Source: Nocardioides panzhihuensis (lineage in GTDB: Bacteria > Actinomycetota > Actinomycetes > Propionibacteriales > Nocardioidaceae). From it: DNA of 64,000 nucleotides. Position 1 is the stretch's first letter, and every line of letters starts with the position of its first letter. The stretch spans positions 1-64,000 of the forward strand of contig NZ_JACBZR010000001.1 of assembly GCF_013408335.1 (NCBI RefSeq), read 5' to 3'. This document shows positions 1-8,902 of this stretch, in pieces. A program made the position numbers and the translations under genes. A model generated the notes under the pieces. That model saw nothing but the letters and a program-made list of their open reading frames with translations, did not search any database and had not been told where the DNA came from.

Positions 1-339
1 GGCCCGCGCAGCGCACCGGATCTGCTCGGGGTCGGCCCAGGCGGGAGTGTCACCCGCGAGGCTGAGGACACGCGCCACCTCCTTGTCGTCACCGCGCAGC
101 GGGCCGATGACGCCGGTGAGATAGGCCCAAGCCGTCGTGGCGAGGAAGGCGACCGCCATGAGCGTGCCGACGACCACGAACCAGCGCAGCGCCAGACGTA
201 CGGCCCGGCCGCGGTCGCGCCGCCGCCGCGGCATTGGCGGCAGCCCGAGCCGTCGCCGGCGGGCGTCCTCGGCCGCCGCGTTGGCGAGCTCGGTCGGTTT
301 CGGGCGTTGCTGAGCGGTGTTTCCGGTGGGGTCGGACAT
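1..339 (-). CDS. Membrane-anchored protein with kinase-type outer domain, C-terminus cut off by the window
   Basis: Only the first 113 codons are inside the window; the gene runs off the left edge. The ATG lies at 339 and reads MSDPTGNTAQ. A basic, Arg-rich stretch (about residues 40-58) precedes one membrane segment (about 59-80), and the protein then starts an outer domain with the motifs GDDKEV, PAWADPEQ and a Cys. The same order (membrane helix, TG.xGPL, D-rich turn, P.WA, Cys-Ala) follows the membrane helix of the kinase at 3701-5965 and of the protein at 6092-7531, so all three look like members of one outer-domain family. Function is unknown. A sensor role is inferred from the kinase relative only. 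Confidence 0.7.
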   Translation of the reverse strand, partial: MSDPTGNTAQQRPKPTELANAAAEDARRRRLGLPPMPRRRRDRGRAVRLALRWFVVVGTLMAVAFLATTAWAYLTGVIGPLRGDDKEVARVLSLAGDTPAWADPEQIRCAARA

Positions 340-434
340 CTCACTCTTCCTCGAGAAGGGTCAGCGAGGATCGTAGAGGGTGGCCCTTTGCCGAATAGCC
401 CTGCCACTCCCTCCAGGGGTCTCGACGACGCGGA

Positions 435-974
435 CTACTGCTTCCACCTCGCCGCGGTATTCAACAGCCGGTCGATGGAGCCGCGGGTCCTCGTCGTCGC
501 CACGCCACCGGTGGCCCGTTCCATCTCGAAGGTGGGGCTCCCCGCGGAGTTGCGGGGTTTGCGGATCAGGCACAGGGCGATCCCGTCTCCGATGTGCAGC
601 ACGTCGACGTCGTCTTTGGAGTTGGTCCACGGCAATGACCAACTCGGCTCCTTGCCGCCCTGGAAGATCGTCACGGTCTCGCGGTACGTATGGGGGGACT
701 GGTGCTTCTCGAACACCCCCAGCGCAAGCACGCGTTCCAGATCTGTCAGCGGCCTCACGATGGCTGCGTCGTCGTACCCCGCCGCGGCCACCAGCTCGCT
801 GGCTGCCTGAGCCACAACTCGCTCGGGGTTCTCGGCCTCCAACAACACCGTCCCGTTCGTCTGGAACGACTTCACGCGCGACGCGCCGCCCCGATCGAGC
901 GCACCCTCCAGCTGCTCCCGGTTCGGCGACCCGGTGTGACCGAGATTGAGGTTCCTGTAGAACACAACGTGCAT
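435..974 (-). CDS. DUF1697 family protein
   Basis: A 179-residue protein starting MHVVFYRNLN. The N-terminal pattern (YRNLNLG, then SFQTNGTVLL) is that of the DUF1697 family, whose biochemical role is not established. I chose ATG 974 because GGAG stands 6 nt before it and the family normally begins close to this motif. An earlier in-frame ATG at 1019 overlaps the fbiC stop codon as ATGA, which would add 15 residues and couple translation to fbiC; that start is possible. The gene is directly downstream of fbiC on the same strand and is probably cotranscribed. Confidence 0.75.
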   Translation of the reverse strand: MHVVFYRNLNLGHTGSPNREQLEGALDRGGASRVKSFQTNGTVLLEAENPERVVAQAASELVAAAGYDDAAIVRPLTDLERVLALGVFEKHQSPHTYRETVTIFQGGKEPSWSLPWTNSKDDVDVLHIGDGIALCLIRKPRNSAGSPTFEMERATGGVATTRTRGSIDRLLNTAARWKQ

Positions 975-1015
975 CACGATCTCCGGGGCTTCGCCAGGGG
1001 ACGGTTCACGGTGTG

Positions 1016-3667
1016 TCATCGACCTTCGTACAACGTCGTCCGTTCGCGTACGTCCCGGCCTATGCCGGCCCCGATCTCCTCGAGCTCGGCGACCGTCTTC
1101 GCCGATCCGTGCTCGGAGCCGGCCATCCGCGAGATGGTCTCCTCCATCAGGGTGCCGCCGAGGTCGTTGGCTCCGGCCTGGAGCATCGCCCTGGTGCCGT
1201 CGACGCCGAGCTTGACCCAGCTCGTCTGGATGTTGTCGATGCGGCCGTGGAGCATGATCCGGGCGAGGGCATGGACGGCGAGGTTGTCGCGCATGGTCGG
1301 GCCCGGACGGGCCGCCCCGGCGAGGTAGATGGGCGCACTGGTGTGTACGAACGGGAGCGGCACGAACTCGGTGAGCTCCGCGTTTCCGTGCTCGCGGGCC
1401 CTGTCCTGGATGCCGGCGAGGACACGGAGGTGGCCCACCCAGTGGCGTGGGTTGTCCACGTGGCCGTACATCATCGTCGACGTCGTCGGGATGCCGACGC
1501 GATGCGCGGTGGAGATGATCTCGATCCACGTCTTCGCGGGCAGCTTGCCCTTGGTCAGCACCCAGCGGACCTCGTCGTCGAGGATCTCCGCGGCGGTGCC
1601 GGGCAGGCTGCCGAGCCCGGCCTCGCGGACCTTGATCAGGAAGTCCTCGATCGAGAGACCGGTGCGAGCGGTGCCGTTGACGATCTCCATCGGGCTGAAC
1701 GCGTGCACGTGCATCTCCGGCACCCGCTGCTTCACCGCCTGGGCGAGGTCGAAGTAGGCGGTGCTGGGGAGCTCGGGATCGATGCCGCCCTGCATGCACA
1801 CCTCGGTGGCGCCCAGGTTCCACGCCTCCTCGGCGCGGTCGGCGACCTGGTCCAGATCGAGGGAGTACGCATCCGCGTCCGTCCTCCGCTGGGCGAAGGC
1901 GCAGAACCGGCAGCCGACGTAGCAGACGTTGGTGAAGTTGATGTTGCGGTTGACGACGTACGTCACGGTGTCGCCGTTGACCTCTCTGCGCAGGTCGTCG
2001 GCGAGCGCGGTGACCTGTCGGAGCAGGTCGCCCTCGGCGGTCATCAGGGTCAGCGCGTGCTCGTCGGAGAGGTTGCCGGGGTCCTTCTCGGCCGCCCGAA
2101 GCGCCGCCAGACCTTCGCTGGTCGAGCGTCCCCCGCTGGTCGAGCCGCCGGAGCCGCTAGGCGGAGGCGTGTCGAGACCAACACGGTCCCCTGCCGCGCT
2201 CGATGGGACTGTGTTGGTCTCGACACGCTCGCTGGCGCTCGCGGCTCGACCAGCGGGAGCGGAGGTGGTCTTGGCCGCCTCCCGGACCTCGTCCCAGTCG
2301 CCGTAGACCGTCTCGAAGTCGTCACGGCGGTCGTTGGTGCGGCCGGTGGTGTCGACGGAGGCGTGCAGATCGACTCGCCCGGAGGCGGAGAAACCGCCGT
2401 CGGGCTCCTGCCACGGGCGGCCCTCGGGCCGGACGCCGTCAGTGGCCAGCCCGTCCTCGTCGGCGAGCGCCTCGACATGGGACAGGACGCGCGGGTCGAT
2501 CCAGGACTGACCGTCGCGCAGGGTGGCCGTGACGTACTCCGGGTGGACGGTCAGCCGCGGTCGCAGCGTGAAGCCGGCCTCGGCGCTCACCTGGCGCAGC
2601 GCGTCCAGCGAGGGCCAGGGCCGTTCGGGGTTGACGTGATCGGGTGTCAGCGGCGAGACCCCGCCCCAGTCGTCGATCCCCGCGCCGAGCAGCGCCCGGC
2701 ACTCGTCGAGGTCGACGAGGTTGGGCGGCGCCTGGACGCGGGCCTTCGGCCCGAGGACGATCCGGGAGACGGCGATCGCGGCCAGATACTCGTCGAGCCC
2801 CAGGTCGTCGACATGGCGCATCGCGGTCGACGGCTTCGCCCGGAAGTTCTGGACGATGACCTCCTGCAGCCCTCCGTACGCCTTGTGGACCTTGCGCAGC
2901 GCGAAGATCGTCTCGGCGCGCTCGGTGAGCGTCTCGCCGATGCCGACGAGGAGTCCGGAGGTGAACGGGATCGAAAGGCGACCGGCATCCTCGAGCACCC
3001 GCAGCCGTACCGCCGGGTCCTTGTCGGGTGAGCCGAAGTGGGCCTCGCCCTTCGTCTCGAACAGCCTGCGGCTGGTGGTCTCGAGCATCATCCCCATCGA
3101 CGGGGAGACCGGCTTGAGCCGGTTCATCTCCTCCCACGACATCACGCCAGGGTTGAGATGGGGGAGGAGCCCGGTCTCCTCGAGCACGCGGACCGCCATC
3201 GCCCGCACGTAGTCGAGAGTCGACTGGTAGCCGCGGCTCTCCAGCCACTCCTGCGCCTCCGGCCACCGGTCCTCGGGCCGGTCGCCGAGGGTGAACAGCG
3301 CCTCCAGGCAACCCAGCTTCGCGCCCTCGGCGGCGATCTCGAGGATCTCGTCGGGGCTCAGGTAGGGCTCGCGTCCCTCTCGCTCCGCCTGTCCCGGCGT
3401 CTCCACGAACGTGCAGTAGTGGCACCGGTCCCGGCACAGCTTGGTGATCGGGATGAAGACCTTCGGGGAGTACGTCACCGTCTCCGGTCGCCCCGCGGCG
3501 ACCAGCCCGGCGTCGCGTACCTTCGCTGCGGCGGTGGTCAGCCGGTCGAGGTCGTCGCCCCGGGCCGCCAGGAGAGCCGAAGCCTCCGCCACGTCCAAGG
3601 CTGCGCCACGCTCGGCCCGGGCCAGCGCCCGGCGGATCTGCTGGGGTGTCGGCTGCTCGCTCATCAC
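1016..3667 (-). CDS. fbiC: 7,8-didemethyl-8-hydroxy-5-deazariboflavin (FO) synthase, fused CofG-CofH
   Basis: An 883-residue enzyme that makes FO, the deazaflavin chromophore of coenzyme F420, from a pyrimidine precursor (5-amino-6-ribitylaminouracil) and tyrosine. It contains two radical-SAM halves. The CofG half has its iron-sulfur cysteines at C78, C82 and C85 (CRDRCHYC), and the CofH half has C582, C586 and C589 (CYVGCRFC). Actinobacteria usually carry this fused form. The linker between the halves (about residues 470-517) is unusual: it is Ser/Gly/Thr-rich and is encoded by a palindromic repeat listed separately. The start is one of two adjacent ATG codons (3667 or 3664). The product should feed the F420-dependent enzymes at 7839-9907. 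Confidence 0.95.
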   Translation of the reverse strand: MMSEQPTPQQIRRALARAERGAALDVAEASALLAARGDDLDRLTTAAAKVRDAGLVAAGRPETVTYSPKVFIPITKLCRDRCHYCTFVETPGQAEREGREPYLSPDEILEIAAEGAKLGCLEALFTLGDRPEDRWPEAQEWLESRGYQSTLDYVRAMAVRVLEETGLLPHLNPGVMSWEEMNRLKPVSPSMGMMLETTSRRLFETKGEAHFGSPDKDPAVRLRVLEDAGRLSIPFTSGLLVGIGETLTERAETIFALRKVHKAYGGLQEVIVQNFRAKPSTAMRHVDDLGLDEYLAAIAVSRIVLGPKARVQAPPNLVDLDECRALLGAGIDDWGGVSPLTPDHVNPERPWPSLDALRQVSAEAGFTLRPRLTVHPEYVTATLRDGQSWIDPRVLSHVEALADEDGLATDGVRPEGRPWQEPDGGFSASGRVDLHASVDTTGRTNDRRDDFETVYGDWDEVREAAKTTSAPAGRAASASERVETNTVPSSAAGDRVGLDTPPPSGSGGSTSGGRSTSEGLAALRAAEKDPGNLSDEHALTLMTAEGDLLRQVTALADDLRREVNGDTVTYVVNRNINFTNVCYVGCRFCAFAQRRTDADAYSLDLDQVADRAEEAWNLGATEVCMQGGIDPELPSTAYFDLAQAVKQRVPEMHVHAFSPMEIVNGTARTGLSIEDFLIKVREAGLGSLPGTAAEILDDEVRWVLTKGKLPAKTWIEIISTAHRVGIPTTSTMMYGHVDNPRHWVGHLRVLAGIQDRAREHGNAELTEFVPLPFVHTSAPIYLAGAARPGPTMRDNLAVHALARIMLHGRIDNIQTSWVKLGVDGTRAMLQAGANDLGGTLMEETISRMAGSEHGSAKTVAELEEIGAGIGRDVRERTTLYEGR
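2116..2255. repeat. Palindromic repeat inserted in frame in the fbiC linker
   Basis: Two arms, 2134-2190 and 2205-2255, are near-perfect inverted copies. Both carry CGCTGGTCGAGCCGC at the outer end and GTGTCGAGACCAACAC at the inner end, around a loop of about 14 nt. A partial extra copy of the outer end (CGCTGGTCGAGC) lies at 2116-2127. The vocabulary (GGTCGAG, GTCGAGACC) matches the dispersed repeats around 16260-16370 and 18346-18393, which are intergenic. Here the repeat keeps the fbiC reading frame open and encodes a low-complexity linker. Confidence 0.8.
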
Positions 3668-3700
3668 GAGCAGCCTAGTAGGCGCCGTCCAATTGTCGAA

Positions 3701-5965
3701 CTAGTTGTCGATCTGGGCGCTCGCGCCGGGAGCGCTGGCGACGAACCTGTCGTTCCAGACCTTGGGACCCGACCAGTCGACGACGGCGCCCTTGCCCTGG
3801 CCGTCAGGGGTGCCCGGCCAGACGCACTTGGCGTTCTTCGCCTCCGAGCACTTGCCGCCGTTGAGGGTGAGCTTCACGTTGAACTGCTTGCCGGACTGGA
3901 AACCCTCGAAGGTGAGCCGCCAGGTGTTGCACTCGACCTTCTGCCTCGTATAGGTCGGGTCGGTGCACTTGTCCTGCTTGACCCACTCGAGCTTCTTCGG
4001 CGCCGCCTTGCCGCAGACGTCGGCGTCGGTGGCCTTCTCGGTGCCCCAGGCGAAGGCGACGGTGGTCTTGACCGCAACGCAGCCCTCGACACCGCCCTCG
4101 GTGACGGGGAGCTCGTAGGTGGAGCCCTTGAGCTCCTCGTAGCTGCTGCTGCCCTTCTTGGCGATCCCGATCACCGACTCCCCGCCGGGAGCAGTGGGCT
4201 CCTGCACGTCGAAGTCGACCTGCATGTAGGCAGGCTTGGGAGTGACCTTGGCGCCGAGCGCGTCGGCCTTGACGTAGCACGCGTCGAGGGCCTCGACGGC
4301 CTTCTCCTTGGCCGGGCCGGCGGCGCCGGGGTCGCCGTCCTTGAGGAGGTCCGTGACCGCGATCAGGCCGGCCATGGAGGTCTTGTCGACCTCCTTCTCC
4401 ATGCAGCGGGTGTCGCCGACCTTCCAGTTGTCGCCGATCTCGGTCGACCAGGACTCGGTGCAGTCGAGCAGGCCCTGGGCGAAGTTCATCGCGTCGTCCG
4501 CGGGCCATTCGCCGGTGTAGGTCCAGTCGTCGCCCGCGTCCACGACGCCGTGGGAGCGCAGCTCGGCGGCGGGAACCTTCTCGACCAGAGACTCGGACGC
4601 ACAGGTCATCTGGTCCTCGGTAGCCCACCCCGGCTTGGGTACGCCGCTGGCGATCGCCTCGGCAGCCCTGGCATCGTCGCCGTGGAGGCCGAAGATGCCG
4701 AAGCCCTGGGTGAAGATGCCGGCACCGAGGAGCAGAACCGCGGCGACGCCGCCGCCGATGATGGCGTAGCGCTTCTTCTTGTCGCCGTCGTCGCCGCCCT
4801 GGCCGGCGCTGGAGTGGTGCGACGGGAGCCACTCGGGCTGGCCGCCTCCGGCGGCGGCGCCGGCGTTCGTCGCGGCAGCGGTCTTGGGCAGGCCCTTGCC
4901 GCTGTGCACGACCGTGGAGTCGGTCTCGTTGGCGAGCGGGGCGGGAGTCGGGGTGCCCTCGCCCGGGCGCTTGACGATCGTCGGCTGTGCCTCGGCCTCG
5001 GGAGCCTTGTTGCCGGCTCCGGAGGTGCCGTCAGCGGTGGTGTCCCAGGTGACCCCGGGGCGGGAGCCGAGGTCGGCCGCGGCCGCTGCGGCGGCACCGC
5101 CGACGACACCACCACCGAGACCGGACTCCTCGAGCCGGTCGGCGGCCTTGTCGAGCGCCTTGGCGAGCTCGGCGGCGGTGCGGTAGCGGTTCTCCGGCTT
5201 CTTCGCCAGCGCCCGCTGGATGATCGGGTTGAGCAGGTCGGCGCCCGGTGTCGAGGCGGGCAGCCGCGGCACCGGGTTGTTGATGTGGGCGCTCATCAGC
5301 TCGAAGTCGCTGCCGGTGTAGGGCGCCTTGCCGGTCAGGCAGGCCCACAGCAGACAGCCAGCGGCGTAGATGTCGCCCGACGCGGTCGCCTGCTCACCCA
5401 TGTGACGCTCGGGGGACATGTAGGGCAGCGAGCCCACCACCGAACCGGCCCGGGTCACGTTGGAGTCGCCCTCGGTCGCGATGCCGAAGTCGGTCAGGTA
5501 GGGGACGAGCTCGCCCTCCTGGCGCTCCCACAGGAGCACGTTGGACGGCTTCACGTCGCGGTGGACGACACCGACGCGGTGGGCGTCGAAGAGCGCGTCG
5601 CTGACGTCGCTCACCAGGCGCAGCGCATGGACGGTCTCCAGCGGCCCCTTGGTCTTCAGCCAGCCGTGCAGGTCGCCGTCGGGGACGTACTCGGTGACGA
5701 GGTAGACCGTGCCTTCGACCTCGCCGTACTCGATGATCTGCACGATGTTGCGCGAGCGCAGCTTGGCCAGGATGTTGGCTTCCCGCTCGAAGCGGGTGAT
5801 GAAGTCCTTGTCGACGGTGAGCGAGGGCAGCACCAGCTTGAGCGCCACCTTTCGGCGCAGCGCCGGGTCCTTCGCCTGGTAGACGACACCCATGCCACCT
5901 TGACCCAGGACCCGTTCGATCACGTAGCGACCGAACTTTTCGCCTTCCTGGGGGAACGCAACCAT
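3701..5965 (-). CDS. Transmembrane serine/threonine protein kinase (PknB/PASTA-less type)
   Basis: A 754-residue receptor-type kinase. The cytosolic kinase domain (about 12-270) has the glycine loop GQGGMGVVY (21-29), Lys43, HRD at 135-137, DFG at 159-161 and SPE at 184-186, so it should be active. A Pro/Ala/Gly-rich linker (about 285-395) leads to one membrane helix (about 400-419). The outer domain (about 425-754) holds at least eight cysteines and has no PASTA repeats. It is homologous along its length to the outer domain of the protein at 6092-7531 (shared motifs GLLxC, AMAGLI/SMAGLI, FxWGT and a final W...DRF). The kinase presumably reports an envelope signal by Ser/Thr phosphorylation; the ligand is unknown. 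Confidence 0.92.
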   Translation of the reverse strand: MVAFPQEGEKFGRYVIERVLGQGGMGVVYQAKDPALRRKVALKLVLPSLTVDKDFITRFEREANILAKLRSRNIVQIIEYGEVEGTVYLVTEYVPDGDLHGWLKTKGPLETVHALRLVSDVSDALFDAHRVGVVHRDVKPSNVLLWERQEGELVPYLTDFGIATEGDSNVTRAGSVVGSLPYMSPERHMGEQATASGDIYAAGCLLWACLTGKAPYTGSDFELMSAHINNPVPRLPASTPGADLLNPIIQRALAKKPENRYRTAAELAKALDKAADRLEESGLGGGVVGGAAAAAAADLGSRPGVTWDTTADGTSGAGNKAPEAEAQPTIVKRPGEGTPTPAPLANETDSTVVHSGKGLPKTAAATNAGAAAGGGQPEWLPSHHSSAGQGGDDGDKKKRYAIIGGGVAAVLLLGAGIFTQGFGIFGLHGDDARAAEAIASGVPKPGWATEDQMTCASESLVEKVPAAELRSHGVVDAGDDWTYTGEWPADDAMNFAQGLLDCTESWSTEIGDNWKVGDTRCMEKEVDKTSMAGLIAVTDLLKDGDPGAAGPAKEKAVEALDACYVKADALGAKVTPKPAYMQVDFDVQEPTAPGGESVIGIAKKGSSSYEELKGSTYELPVTEGGVEGCVAVKTTVAFAWGTEKATDADVCGKAAPKKLEWVKQDKCTDPTYTRQKVECNTWRLTFEGFQSGKQFNVKLTLNGGKCSEAKNAKCVWPGTPDGQGKGAVVDWSGPKVWNDRFVASAPGASAQIDN

Positions 5966-6091
5966 CGTTAGAACCTCGCCCTGATTTTTTTACCCGATTC
6001 GACCTCTGCCGAAACCCTAGCGTCCCGTCAACGAACGTCGTGCGGCAACGCCACGGTCGAGACCGATTGTGCTGATCAATTCCCTGGGGTG

Positions 6092-7531
6092 CTAGTTGGG
6101 CAATCTGGCGGTCAGCCCGTCGACCTCGGCGGTGAAGCGGTCCTTCCAGCCCTTGGGTGCGGTCCAGTTGGTCCAGGTGCCGCTCGGCTTGGTGACGAAG
6201 GCCCTGTCCGAGCACGATCCGGAGGCCGATCGGCAGTCGCCGCCGTTGAGCTTCAGCTTGATCGTGACGCTGGACAGGAGCTCGTAGCCCTCGTAGCGGA
6301 GCGTCCAGGAATTACACGGGGCGTACCTCGGCTGGGCGCACGACTTGTCCTTGGTCCACCACAGCCGACGGTCCTTCGCCTTGCCGCAGGCCTCGTCCTC
6401 GCTGGTCTTGGTGGTGCCCCACGGATAGCTGATCGAGGCCTCGAAGGTGGCGCAGCCCTCCTGGCCGCCTTCACGGACGGGGATGTTGACCTTTCCGCCG
6501 GTCACCGGCTTCCACTCCGGAGAGTCGGCGGACTTCGCCCGCACGACCACCTCGCTGCCCGCGACGGCCGGCGCCTTGACCGCGAACTCGACGCCGAGCA
6601 CGGCGGGAGTCGCGGTCGCGGTCGGTGCGGTGAGCTCGTCGCTCACGTAGCACTCGTCCAGCGCCGAGACGGCCTTGTCGGCCTGCTTGGTGACGCCGGC
6701 GTCCTCGATCTCCATGGTCTGCGTGGCGATCAGACCGGCCATCGCCGCCTCGTCGACGTCACCGAGGCAGTCGGTGTCGGCCAGGGCCCACTCCTTGCCG
6801 ATCGTCTTGCTCCAGTCGCCCGAACAGGAGAGCAGACCCTCGGAGTACGCAGTCGCCTGCGGTCCTCGCCACGCGCCGGTGTAGGTCACGGTCTCACCGG
6901 TGACCTTGATCAGCCCGGCCTTGCTCAGGGCGTCGCTGCGCTCGTCCTTGACCAGCTGCTCGGCGGCGCACTTGGCGTCGCCCGCCGACGCCCAGGCCGG
7001 CTTCGGGGCGTCCGCGGAGATCGCGACCACCGCCTTCTTGTCCTCGGCGCTCAGCGGCCCGAACCCGAGGCGTCCGGTGAAGAACGCCCAAGCGCCGGTC
7101 CCGAGCAGCGCGACGAGCACCAGCGCGCCGGCGGCGCCCAGCCCGATCAGCAGTCCCTTGTTGCTCTTCTTCGGCTGGTGGTGCGGCGGGAGCCCATAAC
7201 CCGAGGCGTACGCGGTCGGCGGCTGTCCTGGAGGCGGACCGTAGCCGCCGGCCGGTGCCACGGGCATCGCCATCGTCGGTGGCGGCGGGGGCGGTGCCGC
7301 CGGAGCCTGGCCCGGCGGACGGGACGGCGGCGGCTGGGTCGGCGGTCCGGACGGCGGCGGGGGCGGGGTCGCTGCAGGTGTCGTCGGGGGAGGCGGCGGA
7401 GGAGGCGGGGCGGGGCTGGAGCCGGGGATCCGGGTCGCGTCAGGGTCGACCGGGTTCGCCGGCTCAGACGCCGGAGGTGGCGTGGGCCGCGGCGTACCGG
7501 GTCTCGTCTTGTCCTGGTCGTCTGGCCCCAT
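6092..7531 (-). CDS. Proline-rich membrane protein with the kinase's outer domain but no kinase
   Basis: A 479-residue protein. ATG 7531 was chosen because AGGA stands 8 nt upstream; the open frame extends further but runs into a palindromic repeat. Residues 1-120 are a Pro-rich cytosolic tail (runs of 5-8 prolines), 126-151 form one membrane helix, and about 155-479 form a Cys-rich outer domain homologous to that of the adjacent kinase. Matching pieces include P.WA, GLLSC, AMAGLI, ECYV, the PWGT region and a C-terminal W-KDRF. It sits 126 bp upstream of the kinase on the same strand, so it may be a co-expressed partner or competitor for the same ligand. No enzymatic motif was seen. Confidence 0.8.
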   Translation of the reverse strand: MGPDDQDKTRPGTPRPTPPPASEPANPVDPDATRIPGSSPAPPPPPPPPTTPAATPPPPPSGPPTQPPPSRPPGQAPAAPPPPPPTMAMPVAPAGGYGPPPGQPPTAYASGYGLPPHHQPKKSNKGLLIGLGAAGALVLVALLGTGAWAFFTGRLGFGPLSAEDKKAVVAISADAPKPAWASAGDAKCAAEQLVKDERSDALSKAGLIKVTGETVTYTGAWRGPQATAYSEGLLSCSGDWSKTIGKEWALADTDCLGDVDEAAMAGLIATQTMEIEDAGVTKQADKAVSALDECYVSDELTAPTATATPAVLGVEFAVKAPAVAGSEVVVRAKSADSPEWKPVTGGKVNIPVREGGQEGCATFEASISYPWGTTKTSEDEACGKAKDRRLWWTKDKSCAQPRYAPCNSWTLRYEGYELLSSVTIKLKLNGGDCRSASGSCSDRAFVTKPSGTWTNWTAPKGWKDRFTAEVDGLTARLPN

Positions 7532-7587
7532 GTCGCACGTCCTGCATGTCAGTGAAGTGGAGCGACCGGGCCGAGCGACCCGAGTCG

Positions 7588-7752
7588 TTAGAGACCGCGC
7601 GGGCAGGGGCACCTGCTCCGCGTCGCGATACGGGCGCGCTGGCTGCGTTGTCGCCTCTCGACGGTGCAACCAGACCGCCTTCGAGGCTCCGCCTTGCCAG
7701 CACACCCGTCTCGCGACGCTCGCGACGGCGCCCCTACCCACGCGATCTCTAA
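7588..7752. repeat. Long imperfect hairpin repeat in a 307-bp intergenic gap
   Basis: The gap 7532-7838 contains no gene. Its outer ends are TTAGAGACCGCG (from 7588) and the inverted match CGCGATCTCTAA (to 7752). Pairing continues inward for roughly 55 bp per arm through GGGCAGGGGC, CGTCGCGA and GCTGGC. Most arm differences are C opposite A on the plus strand, which are G-U pairs in a minus-strand RNA, so the structure is best preserved in the transcript direction of the flanking genes. It resembles a dispersed palindromic element, not a simple terminator. Confidence 0.7.
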
Positions 7753-7838
7753 GCACATCGTAAAGACACTTCGCCGAATTCGCAGCCGAGACATCGGTAC
7801 CAATCTGGGAACGCTTCCCAGCGGCTGTCCGCAGACCG

Positions 7839-8879
7839 TCAGGCCAGCCATTCCTTGACCTGGCTGATCGCCGCCGGGGCGTCCGTCCCGAAGGCCGGAG
7901 TCACCTGCAGGCTGGTCACGCCGGCCTCCTTGAACGCCGCGATCCGCTCCTTGACGAACGACTCCGGACCGACCAGGTTCCCGGCCTCGAGCCACGCCTC
8001 GGGCACCTCGGCCTCGGCGTCGCGCTTGTGCCCGTCGAGATAGAGGTCCTGGATCTTCTTGGCCTCGGCCTCGAAGCCGTACTTGACGGCCATGTCGTTG
8101 TAGAAGTTCTTGCCGCGCGCGCCCATGCCGCCGACGTACAGCGCGAGCAGGCCGCGCATCGTGTCGCGGTGACGCTTGGCCTCGTCGGGGTCGTCGGTGA
8201 TCGCGAGCAGTCCGCCGGCGGAGATCTCCAGGGGCTTCAGGTCGGAGGAGCGCTTGGCCAGACCCTTGTCGATGGCGTCGCCCCAGACGTCGCGGGCCTT
8301 GTCGGGCAGGAACTGGAACGGCAGCCAGCCGTCGGCCACCTCGGCGGTCATCGCGACGTTCTTGTCGCCCAGCGCGGCCACCCACAGCGGAGTGTCGGGA
8401 CGCTCGGGCTTGTTGAGCAGCTTGAGCGGCTTGCCGAGGCCGGTGCCCTGGTCGGCGGGGAGCGGGAGCTTGTAGAGCCCGTCGCTCTGCAGTCGCTCAC
8501 CACGCAGCCCGGCGCGCAGCAGCGCGATGATCTCGCGGGTGCGGGTCAACGGCTTGTCGTACGCCACCCCGTGGAAGCCCTCGATTACCTGGGGCCCGCT
8601 CGCGCCGAGGCCGAGGATCGCCCGCCCGCCGGAGACGTTGTCGAGACCGGCCGCGGTCTGGAGCAGCGCTCCCGGCGTACGGCTGTAGATGTTGAGGATG
8701 CCTGCCCCGAGCTCGACGGTCTCGGTCTTCGCGGCCAGGTAGCCCAGCAGCGAGACCGCGTCGAAGCCGTACGGCTCGGCGACCCACAGCTGGTCGAGGC
8801 CCGCCTTCTCCAGGCCGACGACCTGGTCTGCGGTGTCCCGCGGGTTGCCGAAGTAGGTCAGGGGCATCGCAAGCTTCAT
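7839..8879 (-). CDS. Luciferase-like F420-dependent oxidoreductase
   Basis: A 346-residue member of the bacterial luciferase-like (LLM) superfamily, in the actinobacterial class that uses reduced F420. Supporting features are the N-terminal TIM-barrel strand (KLAMPLTYFG), the segment LWVAEPYGFDA, the ELGAGI and GRAILGLGASGP motifs and the family length. The substrate cannot be told from sequence. It is divergent from the F420-dependent glucose-6-phosphate dehydrogenase with only 23 bp between starts, which suggests joint use of F420. The ATG at 8879 follows TAGCCT by 7 nt, so a leaderless transcript is likely. Confidence 0.88.
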   Translation of the reverse strand: MKLAMPLTYFGNPRDTADQVVGLEKAGLDQLWVAEPYGFDAVSLLGYLAAKTETVELGAGILNIYSRTPGALLQTAAGLDNVSGGRAILGLGASGPQVIEGFHGVAYDKPLTRTREIIALLRAGLRGERLQSDGLYKLPLPADQGTGLGKPLKLLNKPERPDTPLWVAALGDKNVAMTAEVADGWLPFQFLPDKARDVWGDAIDKGLAKRSSDLKPLEISAGGLLAITDDPDEAKRHRDTMRGLLALYVGGMGARGKNFYNDMAVKYGFEAEAKKIQDLYLDGHKRDAEAEVPEAWLEAGNLVGPESFVKERIAAFKEAGVTSLQVTPAFGTDAPAAISQVKEWLA

Positions 8880-8902
8880 GCCGATGAGGCTACCGTGATC
8901 GT
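8880..8902. promoter_or_regulatory. Back-to-back leaderless promoters with overlapping -10 boxes
   Basis: The minus-strand -10 (TAGCCT, occupying 8892-8887) and the plus-strand -10 (TACCGT, 8891-8896) share the two bases at 8891-8892. The spacing to the start codons is 7 nt and 6 nt. Polymerase could hardly occupy both at once. Confidence 0.6.

Noticed and set aside
3038..5971. 977-residue plus-strand open frame across fbiC and the kinase
   Set aside because: It lies antisense to two genes with clear domains, has no recognisable domain and low-complexity Gly/Val/Arg composition.
7532..7756. N-terminal extension of the Pro-rich sensor protein to 7756
   Set aside because: The extension is Arg-rich and translated from the hairpin repeat; ATG 7531 has a proper Shine-Dalgarno sequence.
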